A program made the position numbers and the translations under genes. From Nesterenkonia halotolerans (lineage in GTDB: Bacteria; Actinomycetota; Actinomycetes; Actinomycetales; Micrococcaceae), in the NCBI RefSeq assembly GCF_014874065.1, contig NZ_JADBEE010000002.1, forward strand, positions 310,001-374,000: a stretch of DNA of 64,000 nt, given 5' to 3'. Under the pieces are notes generated by a model. That model had not been told where the DNA came from and searched no databases. It was given only the letters and a program-made list of their open reading frames with translations. Positions 24,828-34,261 of the stretch are shown here, in pieces (positions within the stretch are counted from its first letter, which is position 1; each line of letters begins with the position of its first letter).

Positions 24828-25841
24828 ATGCCCACTATGAACCTCACCCCACGCCTCGGCAGGACCACGGCGGCCGCCGCCGTCGTCCTGATGGCGCTGA
24901 CCGCCTGCGGCACCACCGACGTCGAGGAGACCGAGGACGACGCCGCGGCCGCTGACTCCGGGCCTGTCACCGTCACCGACTACCGCGGTGAAGAGATCAC
25001 CCTGGACGCCCCCGCAGAGCGCGTGGTCACCCTGGAATGGGCACAGACCGAGAACGTCGAGATCCTCGGCGGAAACCAGGTGGGCGTGGCTGACCTGGAG
25101 GGATACGAGATGTGGAACTCGGCGGCCCCGGTGGAGGGTGAGCCGACCGACGTCGGACTGCGCACCGAGCCCAGCCTGGAGGCCATCGGTCAGGCTGATC
25201 CTGACCTGATCCTCGGCGTGGACGTCTCCGTTCCGGAGGGGCTGCTCGAAGATCTCGAGGAGATCGCCCCGGTGGTGCTGCAGCCCGGGGCCGATGCCTC
25301 CGATCCGCTGGGCAACATGGAGGACAACTTCCGGATGACCGCCGAGCTGCTCGGCGCGCAGGACCAGGCCGATGAGGTCTGGGCGGAGTTCGAGGAGACC
25401 CGCGACGCCGGCGCCGAGGCCATCGAGGATGCGGGCATCGGCGGAACCCCGTTCGTCCTGGTCTACCCGACCGTGGAGGGCAACACGGCGACATTCCGGA
25501 TGCATGGTCCTGGAGCGCTGGCCCAGACCCTCGGTGAGGAGATCGGGCTCGAGTCGGCCTGGGAGGACGAGGGCGATGAAGCCTTCGCCATCAGCCAGTC
25601 CGACATCGAAGGTCTGACCGCCCTGGAGGATGACACCATCCTCTACTGGTGGACCGCGGAGACCGAGCCGGAGGACCCCTTCTCCGAGCTCGAGGACAAC
25701 TCCGTGTGGACCTCGCTCGGATTCGTCGAGAATGAGGCCACCCACCCGGTGGAGGAGATCTGGATCTACGGCGGACCCGCTTCGGCAGGTCAGTGGATCG
25801 ACTACCTCGCCGAGACCGCGGTCGAGACTGCCGGCCAGTAG
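24828..25841 (+). CDS. iron-siderophore substrate-binding lipoprotein
   Basis: A 337-residue periplasmic-binding-type lipoprotein. The signal peptide ends in VLMALTAC, a lipobox with Cys about 28 residues from the start, followed by an acidic tether. The mature part has VTVTDYRGEEITLDAPAERV, the usual opening of FecB/FhuD-type proteins, and two lobes joined by a long helix with no cysteine pairs. The protein is strikingly acidic. AAAGGA stands 3-4 bases before the ATG at 24828; the ATG at 24837 is an alternative. It lies 106 bp after the ATPase gene and its stop overlaps the permease start. Confidence 0.92.
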   Translation: MPTMNLTPRLGRTTAAAAVVLMALTACGTTDVEETEDDAAAADSGPVTVTDYRGEEITLDAPAERVVTLEWAQTENVEILGGNQVGVADLEGYEMWNSAAPVEGEPTDVGLRTEPSLEAIGQADPDLILGVDVSVPEGLLEDLEEIAPVVLQPGADASDPLGNMEDNFRMTAELLGAQDQADEVWAEFEETRDAGAEAIEDAGIGGTPFVLVYPTVEGNTATFRMHGPGALAQTLGEEIGLESAWEDEGDEAFAISQSDIEGLTALEDDTILYWWTAETEPEDPFSELEDNSVWTSLGFVENEATHPVEEIWIYGGPASAGQWIDYLAETAVETAGQ

Positions 25842-27970
25842 TGACCGAGCTGAAGACCGCCGCGCGGGCAGCATCCACAGTCGCGGGCGCTGAGCCTCAG
25901 GGTGGACCACTCCGGGCCCGCGCCGTGGCCACCGGCGCCCTGGTGCTGGGTGGTGCGCTGCTGCTGGTGCTCTCCGCGGTGCACCTGACCCAGGGCACCT
26001 CGGCGGCCTCACCGCTGGATCTGCTGGCGGCGCTCTTCAGCTCCGACGACGGCGCTGCCGCCTCCCAGCTTCGGGCCCTCGCACTGGACTCGCGGCTTCC
26101 GCGACTGGTGGGAGGGCTCGTCGTGGGAGCGGCGCTGGGCATCGCCGGCTGCGCGCTGCAGGCGATGACGCGCAACCCACTGGCCTCACCGGACACGCTC
26201 GCCGTCAACGCCGGGGCGCACCTGGCACTCACCGCCGCTGCGGCGTTCGGCATCTCGATGCCGCTGCTGAGCTCAGCGGCCCTGGCCTTCCTCGGCGGAG
26301 GTGTGGCGGCCGGCGTCGTGCTGCTGCTGGCAGGCTTCTCCGAGCATGCGCCCATCCGGCTCGTGCTCGCCGGGACCGTGGTGGCCATGGGCCTGGCCTC
26401 GGTCACCGCGGCGCTGCTCATGCTCTATGCCCAGTCCACCCAGGGGCTCTTCCTCTGGGGCGCCGGCACGCTGAACCTGGCCGGACTCTCCGGACTCCTT
26501 CCGCTGCTGCCGGTGGTGATCGCGGCGACCATCGGACTGGTGCTGCTGACCCGCAGCACCGATGTGCTCTCCCTCGGTGCCGACACCGCCCAGTCCATGG
26601 GCGTGAACGTGGGGTTCCTGCGTGGTGCCCTGCTGGTCTGCGCGGTCGCGCTCTCTGCCGCGGCGGTCACCATGGTGGGACCGCTGGGCTTCGTGGGACT
26701 GTGCGCCCCGGCCATCGTGCGGCTGGCCGCGACCAAGGTGACCCGAATGGGTCGCTTCGCCTGGGCGCTGGGAGCCTCTGCCCTGGTCGGTGCACTCATC
26801 GTGATCGGCGCTGACGTGGCGGTGCGCGCACTGGTCTTCGCCGTCGCCGGCCCCAACCTCGCCGTGGCCATCCCCACCGGAGTGGTGACCTCACTGGTCG
26901 GAGCGGTCTTCCTGGTGGTCCTGGCGCTGCGGATGCGCAGCGCCGGAGGCAATCAGGAGATCTCCGCGATGCCGCTGCCACATGGGATCACGCTGACCCG
27001 CCGGGTCTCGCTGACCATCGCAGCCGCCGTGCTGCTGCTGGTGCTGATCGGTGTCGGCATGCTGCTGGGGGACTGGTGGCTGAGGATCGGAGACATCTCG
27101 CTGTGGTTCTCCGGTGAAGCCGCCCGGGCCATCGAGATCACGCTGGACTTTCGCAGCCCCCGGGTGGCCGCTGCCGTCCTGGCCGGGGCAGTGCTGGCGA
27201 TCGCCGGCGCGCTGGTGCAGACGGTCACCCGCAACCCGCTGGCCGACCCGGGGATCCTCGGAGTGGCCGCCGCCGGCGGTGCCGGTGCCGTGGTCGCGCT
27301 GATCCTGTTCAGCACCTCCGCCTGGACCATGTCCGCCGGGGCGACGGTCGGCGCCATCCTCGCCGGAGCGGTGGTGTTCCTGCTCGCGGGCTCCCGGGGC
27401 AGCTCCCCGGAGAAGGTGGTGCTGGTCGGCATCGGGGTGATGACCGCGGCGCTGGCGATCACCCAGCTGCTGATCTCCTCCACCAACCCCTATAACCAGG
27501 CCATGGCGATCTCGTTCCTGGGCGGGTCCACCTTCGGCACCACCTGGGGCGACCTGACCCCGATCCTGCTCACCCTGCTGCTCTCCGTGCCGGTGCTGAT
27601 CTACCTGCGCCGTGAGCTGGATCTGATCAGCATCGATGAGCTGACCCCGCGCATCCTCGGGGTGCGGCTGGCTGGGGTGCGCGCCACGGCGCTGATCATC
27701 GCCGTGCTGCTCTCGGCGGTGGCCGTGGTCGGCGTCGGCGTGATCAGCTTCGTCGGGCTCGCCGCACCGCATATGGCACGCATGCTGGTGGGCCGCGAGC
27801 ACAAGTGGTTCCTGCCCGTCGCGGCGCTGCTCGGTGCCGTGCTGGTCTCGGTCTCAGACACCTTCGGGCGCACCGTGATCGCCCCCGATCAGCTGCCGGC
27901 AGGCCTGGTGGTCGCCGTGCTCGGGCCGCCGTATCTGCTCTGGCTGCTCAGGCGCTCCACCCGCAGCTGA
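25841..27970 (+). CDS. fused double-length siderophore permease (FhuB type)
   Basis: A 709-residue membrane protein with two FecCD permease units in tandem, about residues 20-350 and 370-705. Each unit has the same marks: DSRLPRLVGGLVVGAALGIA and FRSPRVAAAVLAGAVLAIAG near the start, TRNPLASPD and TRNPLADPG, and GPLGFVGLCAPAIVRL and GVISFVGLAAPHMARM at the coupling helix that contacts the ATPase. One chain therefore supplies both halves of the channel, as in E. coli FhuB. The GTG start shares one base with the previous stop (TAGTG). It ends 1 bp from the convergent manB stop. Confidence 0.93.
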   Translation: MTELKTAARAASTVAGAEPQGGPLRARAVATGALVLGGALLLVLSAVHLTQGTSAASPLDLLAALFSSDDGAAASQLRALALDSRLPRLVGGLVVGAALGIAGCALQAMTRNPLASPDTLAVNAGAHLALTAAAAFGISMPLLSSAALAFLGGGVAAGVVLLLAGFSEHAPIRLVLAGTVVAMGLASVTAALLMLYAQSTQGLFLWGAGTLNLAGLSGLLPLLPVVIAATIGLVLLTRSTDVLSLGADTAQSMGVNVGFLRGALLVCAVALSAAAVTMVGPLGFVGLCAPAIVRLAATKVTRMGRFAWALGASALVGALIVIGADVAVRALVFAVAGPNLAVAIPTGVVTSLVGAVFLVVLALRMRSAGGNQEISAMPLPHGITLTRRVSLTIAAAVLLLVLIGVGMLLGDWWLRIGDISLWFSGEAARAIEITLDFRSPRVAAAVLAGAVLAIAGALVQTVTRNPLADPGILGVAAAGGAGAVVALILFSTSAWTMSAGATVGAILAGAVVFLLAGSRGSSPEKVVLVGIGVMTAALAITQLLISSTNPYNQAMAISFLGGSTFGTTWGDLTPILLTLLLSVPVLIYLRRELDLISIDELTPRILGVRLAGVRATALIIAVLLSAVAVVGVGVISFVGLAAPHMARMLVGREHKWFLPVAALLGAVLVSVSDTFGRTVIAPDQLPAGLVVAVLGPPYLLWLLRRSTRS

Positions 27971-27971
27971 T

Positions 27972-29375
27972 TCAGCTCTGCCGGACCAGCCCGAGGACCT
28001 CGTCGCGGACGGACTCCATCTGCTCCTGGCTGTGGGCCTCCCCGTTGAAGCGCAGGAACGGCTCCGTGTTGGAGGGGCGCAGGTTGAACCACCAGGTTCC
28101 ATCGGCGGCTCGGACGGTCAGCCCGTCCATATGTGAGATCTCCACGTCACGGTCGGAGAAGGTGCTCTCCACGCGCTGCGCAGCGGCGGCCTTGTCCTCG
28201 ACCTCGGAGTTGATCTCACCGGAGGCGGAGTACGGGTTGAACTCGGCGGCGAACTCGCTCAACGGACGGTGCTGGCCGCCCAGCGAGGCCAGCACGTGCA
28301 TCGCGGCGAGCATGCCGGTATCAGCGTTGAAGAACTCGCGGAAGTAGTAGTGCGCGGAGTGCTCCCCGCCGAAGATCGCCTGCTCCTGGGCCATCACAGC
28401 CTTGATGTAGGAGTGACCCACGCGGGTCTCCACGGCGCGGCCACCAGCAGCCTCCACCAGTTCGGGCACGGCCTGCGAGGTGATCAGGTTGTGGATCACG
28501 ACCGGGGTGTCTTCACCTTCGGCCTGCGCACGAGTGATCTCGCGTCGGGCCACTAGGGCCGTCACCGCCGAGGGGGAGACGGGCTCGCCACGCTCATCGA
28601 TCACGAAGCAGCGGTCGGCGTCGCCGTCGAAGGCCAGGCCGATGTCCGCGCCGTGCTCGATGACTGCGGCCTGGAGGTCGCGGAGATTCTCGGATTCCAG
28701 CGGGTTGGCGGGATGATTCGGGAAGGTCCCGTCGAGCTCGAAGAACAGCGGCGTGATCTCCAGCGGAAGCGCCGCGAGCAGGTCATCACCGAGCACCGCG
28801 CTGGTGGTGAGTCCGGCCATGCCGTTGGCGGCGTCGACGACGACCTTCAGCGGGCGGATCTCGGAGAGGTCCACCAGGGAACGCAGGTATTCGGAGTACT
28901 GGGCCAGGATGTTCACGGTCTCCACGGTGCCGGGCTCCTCGGCGGCGGGGATCTCCTCCGCCTCGAGGTAGGTCTGCGCGGCGTCACGGATATCCTCCAG
29001 ACCGGTCTCCGAGGAGAGGGGCACGGCGCCGGCCCTGGACATCTTCATGCCGTTGTACTGGGCTGGGTTGTGGCTGGCCGTGAAGACCACACCGGGTGCG
29101 TCCATAGATCCTGAGGCGAAGTAGAGCATGTCCGTGGAGATGAGACCCAGCTGGGTCACGTTCGCTCCGCGGGACGTGGCGCCAGCGGTGAACGCGGCCG
29201 CGAAGTCGCCCGAGGAGGCGCGCATGTCGCCGCCGACGAGCACGGTCTGCCCGGCGAGGTCCAGGACGTCGACGAAGGCGGCGCCGACGGCGCGCACCGA
29301 CTCTTTGGTGATGGTCTCGTCCACGAGTCCGCGGACGTCATATGCCTTGAATGAGGCTGAAAGATCAATGGTCAC
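27972..29375 (-). CDS. manB: phosphomannomutase/phosphoglucomutase
   Basis: A 467-residue alpha-D-phosphohexomutase interconverting hexose 6-phosphate and 1-phosphate to supply GDP-mannose or glucan precursors. Four domains show their motifs in order: FKAYDVRG at the N-terminus, VVFTASHNPAQYNGMK with the phosphoserine, GLAFDGDADRCFVID for the metal, FGGEHSAHYYFREF for sugar specificity, and RPSNTEPFLRF for phosphate binding. The GTG at 29375 follows TACGAT by 7 bases, a leaderless start. It runs divergently from a membrane-protein gene 67 bp away. Confidence 0.93.
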   Translation of the reverse strand: MTIDLSASFKAYDVRGLVDETITKESVRAVGAAFVDVLDLAGQTVLVGGDMRASSGDFAAAFTAGATSRGANVTQLGLISTDMLYFASGSMDAPGVVFTASHNPAQYNGMKMSRAGAVPLSSETGLEDIRDAAQTYLEAEEIPAAEEPGTVETVNILAQYSEYLRSLVDLSEIRPLKVVVDAANGMAGLTTSAVLGDDLLAALPLEITPLFFELDGTFPNHPANPLESENLRDLQAAVIEHGADIGLAFDGDADRCFVIDERGEPVSPSAVTALVARREITRAQAEGEDTPVVIHNLITSQAVPELVEAAGGRAVETRVGHSYIKAVMAQEQAIFGGEHSAHYYFREFFNADTGMLAAMHVLASLGGQHRPLSEFAAEFNPYSASGEINSEVEDKAAAAQRVESTFSDRDVEISHMDGLTVRAADGTWWFNLRPSNTEPFLRFNGEAHSQEQMESVRDEVLGLVRQS

Positions 29376-29442
29376 GGGCAATATCGTACGGGAGCACGAT
29401 TCATCTAGCCCGCGCACAGGTGAACCGACGTAGACTGACCCT

Positions 29443-30318
29443 GTGGAAATACTTGTGGTACTGGCAGTCGGCGTCTTGTTGTTTCTGGGAATCCGTATGC
29501 TCATGCAGCGGCAGGCCCAGAAGCTCAACGAGGGCATCAAAGAGGGCGTGACCCCGGAGAACGCCCGCAAAGCGGCGCTCGCGCTGAACGACGAGCAGCA
29601 CCGCCAGGTGTACCGCGCCATCGGTGCCGAGGACGGGCGCCGCGCGCTCGCCGTCTTCAAGCAGTCCACCGGTGCGAACATCAAGGACTGCATCATCGCC
29701 GTCCAGGCGCTGCATGCCTTCCCCCAGCAGTCGCCCTCGGAGATCCGCGCCGAGGATGAACTCGGCGACGGCGCAGTCTCCAGTCCTCTGGACACGCAGG
29801 ACCCTTCCAGCAACAACGATGAGGTCCTCGACGGCGAGCTGGTCGAAGACGTGATCGACGGGGTCCGCGATGACGCCGACGCCGGCGACGGCGATCCCAG
29901 CAGGCCCATCGGCGAGGCTGATCCGCGGACCGGCGAGATCCTCGGCGAGAACAGCCAGCAGATTCCTGACATCCCCGGCGGCGAACCTCGCGCCCAGCGG
30001 GAGACCCCGCAGGACGTGGACGAGCGGGCCCGTCGGCTGATGGCCGAGTCCGGGTTCAACCCGGAGGATGAGCTGACCATCCCCGAGGACTGGGGCTCCG
30101 AAGAGGAGGAGATGGCTGGCTTCCACCTCGAGGTCCAGCGCGGGGAGGAGAAGATCACCCTCTCCCACGACGATCTCGAGCCCTGGGTCCACGACCAGCT
30201 CTACGCCCTGCTGCGCGACGACCTGGTAGATGAGGCGGCCGAGCTGCTCTCCGCCCATTCCCCGCTGACCAAAGAGGAAGCGCGCAAGTTCCTCGTGGTC
30301 TTCAAGAACCAGACCTGA
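29443..30318 (+). CDS. conserved actinobacterial protein with one N-terminal membrane helix
   Basis: A 291-residue protein I do not recognise by name. One hydrophobic helix at about residues 2-19 is followed by MQRQAQKLNEGIKEGVTPEN, a folded helical region with IYRAIGAEDGRRALAVFK-like spacing and GANIKDCIIAVQAL, then a long acidic disordered middle (about 105-215) and a C-terminal helical part with LEPWVHDQLYALLRDDLVDE. The topology suggests a membrane anchor with a cytoplasmic body. TAGACT ends 6 bases before the GTG, so it is leaderless. The nei-type gene follows 37 bp downstream. Confidence 0.7.
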   Translation: MEILVVLAVGVLLFLGIRMLMQRQAQKLNEGIKEGVTPENARKAALALNDEQHRQVYRAIGAEDGRRALAVFKQSTGANIKDCIIAVQALHAFPQQSPSEIRAEDELGDGAVSSPLDTQDPSSNNDEVLDGELVEDVIDGVRDDADAGDGDPSRPIGEADPRTGEILGENSQQIPDIPGGEPRAQRETPQDVDERARRLMAESGFNPEDELTIPEDWGSEEEEMAGFHLEVQRGEEKITLSHDDLEPWVHDQLYALLRDDLVDEAAELLSAHSPLTKEEARKFLVVFKNQT

Positions 30319-30355
30319 TCCCCGCCGCCTTCAGAGTCACTGACAGAGAGCTGAC

Positions 30356-31162
30356 GTGCCCGAGGGAGACACCGTATTCCGTCAAGCGGCCGTGCTTCAC
30401 GCCGCCCTGGCCGGCAGAGAGCTCATCAGCAGCGACTTCCGTGTGCCGACCTACGCCACGGTGGACCTCTCCGGCCGCGTCGTCGAGCGTGTGATCGCGC
30501 GGGGGAAGCACCTGCTCATGCAGTTCGGGGATGTGTCGGTGCAGTCGCATCTGAAGATGGAAGGCACCTGGCACGTCTATTCGCGCGAGTCCGGCGGTCG
30601 AGTCCAGTGGCGACGCCCGGCGCATACGGCGCGCTGCGTGTTGCGCACAGCAGAGCATGAGGCCGTGGGGTTCTCCCTCGGTGAGCTGCACGTCCTGTCT
30701 CCGGCGGAGGAAGAAGACAAGCTCGCGCATCTGGGACCTGATCTGCTGGGACCCGACTGGGACGCTGCGGAGGTTGCCCGCCGGCTTCTCGCCGCACCGC
30801 AGCGCAGCATCGGGGTGGCTCTGCTCGATCAGCGAAACCTCGCGGGGGTGGGCAACGTCTTCCGCAGCGAGATCTGCTTCCTTGCCGGGATCCTGCCCAG
30901 CCGACCGGTGGCGGAGGTGCCTGACCTGGGTCGGATCATCCAATTGTCCGAGAAGCTGCTCCAGGTCAACAGGCTGCGGACCCGCCGGTGCACCACGGGC
31001 AGCCCGACGGCGGGCCCGCCCTACTGGGTCTACGGGCGCGGGGGCAAGCCCTGTATGCGCTGTGGCACGCGGCTGCGCCGCGGGGAGCTCGGAGAAGCGG
31101 AGCTGCGCAAAGCCGCCGTGCCGGACCGAGTGATCTATTTCTGTCCCTCGTGCCAGACGTAG
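30356..31162 (+). CDS. Fpg/Nei-family DNA glycosylase (endonuclease VIII type)
   Basis: A 268-residue base-excision repair glycosylase-lyase acting on oxidised pyrimidines or purines. PEGDTVFRQ right after the start supplies the catalytic Pro and Glu; PEGDT marks the Nei branch. RGKHLLMQF carries the conserved Lys, LAGVGNVFRSEICF is the helix-two-turn-helix, and the zinc finger is CMRCGTRL with YFCPSCQ near the C-terminus. The GTG start has GAGAG upstream. It appears to be co-transcribed with the preceding membrane-protein gene. Confidence 0.92.
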   Translation: MPEGDTVFRQAAVLHAALAGRELISSDFRVPTYATVDLSGRVVERVIARGKHLLMQFGDVSVQSHLKMEGTWHVYSRESGGRVQWRRPAHTARCVLRTAEHEAVGFSLGELHVLSPAEEEDKLAHLGPDLLGPDWDAAEVARRLLAAPQRSIGVALLDQRNLAGVGNVFRSEICFLAGILPSRPVAEVPDLGRIIQLSEKLLQVNRLRTRRCTTGSPTAGPPYWVYGRGGKPCMRCGTRLRRGELGEAELRKAAVPDRVIYFCPSCQT

Positions 31163-31208
31163 TCTGAGCACCAAGGACCAGATCCGCACAGAAGCGAGGA
31201 CTGACTCG

Positions 31209-31886
31209 ATGAGTTCCACACCAGCTGTCATCATCTTCGACGTGAACGAGACGCTCTCCGATATGAGCACCCTCGCGGGGACGTTCGAGGAGTGCGGCAT
31301 GCCTGCGGCGCTCGCCCGACCGTGGTTCGCCGAACTTCTGCGGGATGGGTTTGCGCTCACCGCCACCGGGGAGAACCCAGGGTTCGCCGACCTCGCAGCA
31401 GACACGCTGCGCCGCCTCCACGCCGAATACTCCGAGACGTCTGACCCGGAGCAGGCCGTGGAGAAGATCCTCGGGGTGTTCAAGAATCTCGAGATGCACG
31501 CGGACGCGGCACCTGGAATCCGTTCATTGGCCCGCCTGGCCCAGCTGGTGACCTTGAGCAACGGAGCCACTGCAGTGGCGGACTCGCTGCTGAGCAGATC
31601 AGGGGTGCGTGACCAGTTCTCCCAGGTGCTCAGCGTGGAGGACGCGCTGCTCTGGAAGCCCGCGCGCCAGGCCTACGACTACGCCGCGCAGAGCCTTGAC
31701 CGACCCGTCGAGCAGCTGATGCTGGTCGCGGTGCACCCCTGGGACATCCACGGTGCACACGCTGCAGGTCTGCGAACCGCCTGGATCAATCGACGGCGAG
31801 CTTCGTATCCGTCCTACTTCGCCGCCCCCGACGTCGAGGCCGCGGACCTGGTCGAGCTTGCGGAGAAGCTCCAGCTGAACAGCTGA
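31209..31886 (+). CDS. HAD-superfamily hydrolase, type II haloacid dehalogenase-like
   Basis: A 225-residue HAD hydrolase. VIIFDVNETLSDM carries the nucleophilic Asp in the FDxNET form seen in type II 2-haloacid dehalogenases; LVTLSNGA holds the motif II Ser and Asn, LLWKPARQAYDYA the motif III Lys, and LVAVHPWDIHGAHAAGL the metal or substrate Asp region. Dehalogenase activity is not certain, since this branch is broad. GAGGA lies 8 bases before the ATG. It stands 46 bp after nei on the same strand. Confidence 0.87.
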   Translation: MSSTPAVIIFDVNETLSDMSTLAGTFEECGMPAALARPWFAELLRDGFALTATGENPGFADLAADTLRRLHAEYSETSDPEQAVEKILGVFKNLEMHADAAPGIRSLARLAQLVTLSNGATAVADSLLSRSGVRDQFSQVLSVEDALLWKPARQAYDYAAQSLDRPVEQLMLVAVHPWDIHGAHAAGLRTAWINRRRASYPSYFAAPDVEAADLVELAEKLQLNS

Positions 31887-31929
31887 GCGCTTGAGGCGCT
31901 GAACACCTGCCGACCTCCGACGGGTTCTT

Positions 31930-32535
31930 TCAGCGCGTCTCCGGCGTGGCGTTGGAGAACGTGGCGAACGCGATGTCCACAGCGTCCAAGATCTCGATGT
32001 CTGACTCGTGCTCTGCCCAGTGGGAGAACGCGGTGTCGAAGCAGGTGAGCGCGGTATGGACCAGGACCCGGGCGCGCAGCGCGCTCGAGGATGCGGGACC
32101 CTCGAGCTGGGGAGCGATCACCGGAATCAGCGTCTGTGCGAGGTTCATGTGCTGCTCCAAGTGACCCGCCCGCAGACTGTCGCTGGTGTTCACCACGCGC
32201 AGCAGACGCGACCATCGGCCGCGCTGGGTCTGCATGCGCTCGGAGACGTTCCGCAGAGTCTGGTGCAGCGCCTCCCAGGGTGAGAGTTTGCTGAGATGCT
32301 CCGTCAGCAGCTCGGAGAGGTCCACGCTGGTGGGCGGCAGATCGGCAAAGAGGACGTCCTCTTTGGTGCCGAAGTAGCGGTAGAAGGTGCGGGGAGAGAT
32401 GCCCGCAGCGGTGGAGATCTCATCCACCGGGGTCTCGTCATACCCGCGTTCCTCGAACAAGCGCAGCGCGACGTCGGCCAGCTCGCCACGCATTGCGCCC
32501 CGGGTGCGCTCCCTGATGCCGATCGACTCGTCCAT
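31930..32535 (-). CDS. TetR-family transcriptional repressor
   Basis: A 201-residue TetR regulator. The N-terminal HTH is VDEISTAAGISPRTFYRYFG with KEDVLF after it, the standard TetR ending; the C-terminal helices form a ligand and dimer domain without recognisable specificity. TAGACT ends 6 bases before the ATG, a leaderless start. It is divergent from the DHA2 efflux gene, and a perfect palindrome in the 123-bp gap overlaps the -35 positions of both promoters, so it probably represses both. Confidence 0.9.
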   Translation of the reverse strand: MDESIGIRERTRGAMRGELADVALRLFEERGYDETPVDEISTAAGISPRTFYRYFGTKEDVLFADLPPTSVDLSELLTEHLSKLSPWEALHQTLRNVSERMQTQRGRWSRLLRVVNTSDSLRAGHLEQHMNLAQTLIPVIAPQLEGPASSSALRARVLVHTALTCFDTAFSHWAEHESDIEILDAVDIAFATFSNATPETR

Positions 32536-32558
32536 GTGTCCAGTCTAACTATCGAACA

Positions 32559-32573
32559 TGGCAGACTCTGCCA
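32559..32573. promoter_or_regulatory. candidate TetR operator
   Basis: TGGCAGACTCTGCCA is a perfect 15-bp palindrome (7-bp arms around one base). TAGACT of the tetR gene (minus strand, 32542-32547) and TATAGT of the efflux gene (plus strand, 32583-32588) lie on either side, so the site covers both -35 positions. Binding by the neighbouring TetR protein is inferred. Confidence 0.65.
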
Positions 32574-32658
32574 CATTAGTCATATAGTGTCGTCGCGAGG
32601 GGTTCGTTCGCGGCCCCGACAGTCTTCGCAGCATGGTTTTCATCCAAGGAGTTCTACA

Positions 32659-34116
32659 GTGTCCGTCAGCACAGCGGCAGAAACGCGGCCAGAAACGCTC
32701 GATCCACGGGGAATGCGAGTCATCTGGCTTCTCCTGATCTCCGCCTTCGTGGCGATCCTGAACGAGACGACCATGGGCATCGCCATTCCCCACCTGAACG
32801 TCGAGCTGGGCATCGCCCCCTCGCTGGGACAGTGGCTGACCAGCGCGTTCATGCTGACGATGGCCGTGGTGATCCCGGTGACGGGTCTGGTGATCCAGCG
32901 GTTCAGCACCCGCGGCGTCTACCTGACCGCAATGACCCTGTTCACGGCGGGCACGCTGATCTGTCTGATCGCCCCGGGCTTTGCGGTGCTGCTGCTGGGA
33001 CGCATCATCCAGGCCTCGGGAACCGCGATCATGATGCCGCTGCTGATGACCACGGTCATGAACGTCGTCCCTGAGCATTCACGTGGCCGGATCATGGGCC
33101 GCGCCGGCATCGTCATGGCCCTCGCACCGGCCATCGGCCCCACCGTCTCAGGGTTGATCCTGGACTCGCTGAGCTGGCGCTGGATCTTCGGGCTCATCCT
33201 CCCGATCGCCGTGATCGCCCTCCTGATCGGGGCCAAGTGGATGCTGAACCTGGGGGAGTCACAGCCTCGCCGGATCGACGTGGCCTCGATCATTCTCTCC
33301 GCCCTCGGCTTCGGCGGCCTGGTGTTTGCACTGAGCCAGTTCGGCAGCGCTCACGGCGGGGAGTCTGCGTTGTCCACGGCGGGCGCATCGCTGCTGCTGG
33401 GAGCCGCGGCGATCCTGCTCGCACTCTTCGTCTGGCGCCAGCTGCGCCTCCAGCGCAGCGAACAGGCGCTCCTGGATCTTCGGGTCTTCCGCTCGCTGAA
33501 CTTCACCATGTCTGTGGCGGTCATGTCGATCGTCGCCCTGGCGATGTTCGGAAGCCTGACCCTGCTGCCGCTGTACCTGCAGAATGTCGCCGGGCTCTCT
33601 GCCACCCAGTCCGGGCTCATCATCCTGCCCGGTTCCATCATCATGGGCATTCTCGGCCCCGTGGTCGGGGCGATCTATGACGCCCGAGGACCTCGCCCGC
33701 TGCTGATCCCGGGCACCTTGCTGGTCTCCGCCGGACTCTGGTCCTACAGCACGGTGGGACAGGACACCCCAGTGGTCATGCTCGCGGTGATCCAGGTGGC
33801 GATGTCGATCGGCCTGGCGATGTCCTTCACCCCGCTGTTCTCCGCGTCGCTGAGCTCCCTGCGGCCTAATCTCTACTCCCACGGCTCAGCGGTGCTGAAC
33901 ACCCTCCAGCAGGTGGCCGGCGCGGCCGGCGTCGCGGTGCTGATCACCACGATGTCCTCGGTGGCAGCCGATCAGCCCGGAACCGTGGACGAGATCGCGG
34001 CCCAGGCGGCCGGAGCCCAGTCGGCCTTCATGACGGCAGCGATCATCTCCCTGGCCGCCGTCGTCGGAGCGTTCTTCGTCCGCTCTCCCACGAAGGCGGC
34101 ACAGCAGGAGGTGTGA
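32659..34116 (+). CDS. MFS drug efflux transporter, DHA2 (14-helix) family
   Basis: A 485-residue proton-driven exporter with fourteen hydrophobic helices. LNETTMGIAIPHLNVELG is the DHA2 motif D1 region, QWLTSAFMLTMAVVIPVTG and GRIIQASGTAIMMPLLMTTV follow, and GRAGIVMALAPAIGPTVSG is antiporter motif C. The GTG at 32659 has AAGGAG 7 bases upstream, within a leader of about 65 nt. The divergent tetR gene and shared palindrome suggest induction by a toxic compound. Confidence 0.92.
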   Translation: MSVSTAAETRPETLDPRGMRVIWLLLISAFVAILNETTMGIAIPHLNVELGIAPSLGQWLTSAFMLTMAVVIPVTGLVIQRFSTRGVYLTAMTLFTAGTLICLIAPGFAVLLLGRIIQASGTAIMMPLLMTTVMNVVPEHSRGRIMGRAGIVMALAPAIGPTVSGLILDSLSWRWIFGLILPIAVIALLIGAKWMLNLGESQPRRIDVASIILSALGFGGLVFALSQFGSAHGGESALSTAGASLLLGAAAILLALFVWRQLRLQRSEQALLDLRVFRSLNFTMSVAVMSIVALAMFGSLTLLPLYLQNVAGLSATQSGLIILPGSIIMGILGPVVGAIYDARGPRPLLIPGTLLVSAGLWSYSTVGQDTPVVMLAVIQVAMSIGLAMSFTPLFSASLSSLRPNLYSHGSAVLNTLQQVAGAAGVAVLITTMSSVAADQPGTVDEIAAQAAGAQSAFMTAAIISLAAVVGAFFVRSPTKAAQQEV

Positions 34117-34261
34117 CCGTGACTCAGCAGCACGAGCACAGGGCGTCGAAGCTTCACCGGCCCCGCGTTGGGTCCTAGGCTGACGAGACCGCCTCGGTGT
34201 TCCCACTCCGACCAGGAAGCTCTCGTGGCGCACACTGCCGAGGTGAACTCAGGAGGTCGCT

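Noticed and set aside
31930..34116. Antibiotic resistance cassette on a mobile element
   Set aside because: The TetR/DHA2 pair has the same composition as its neighbours and no mobility genes or flanking repeats.
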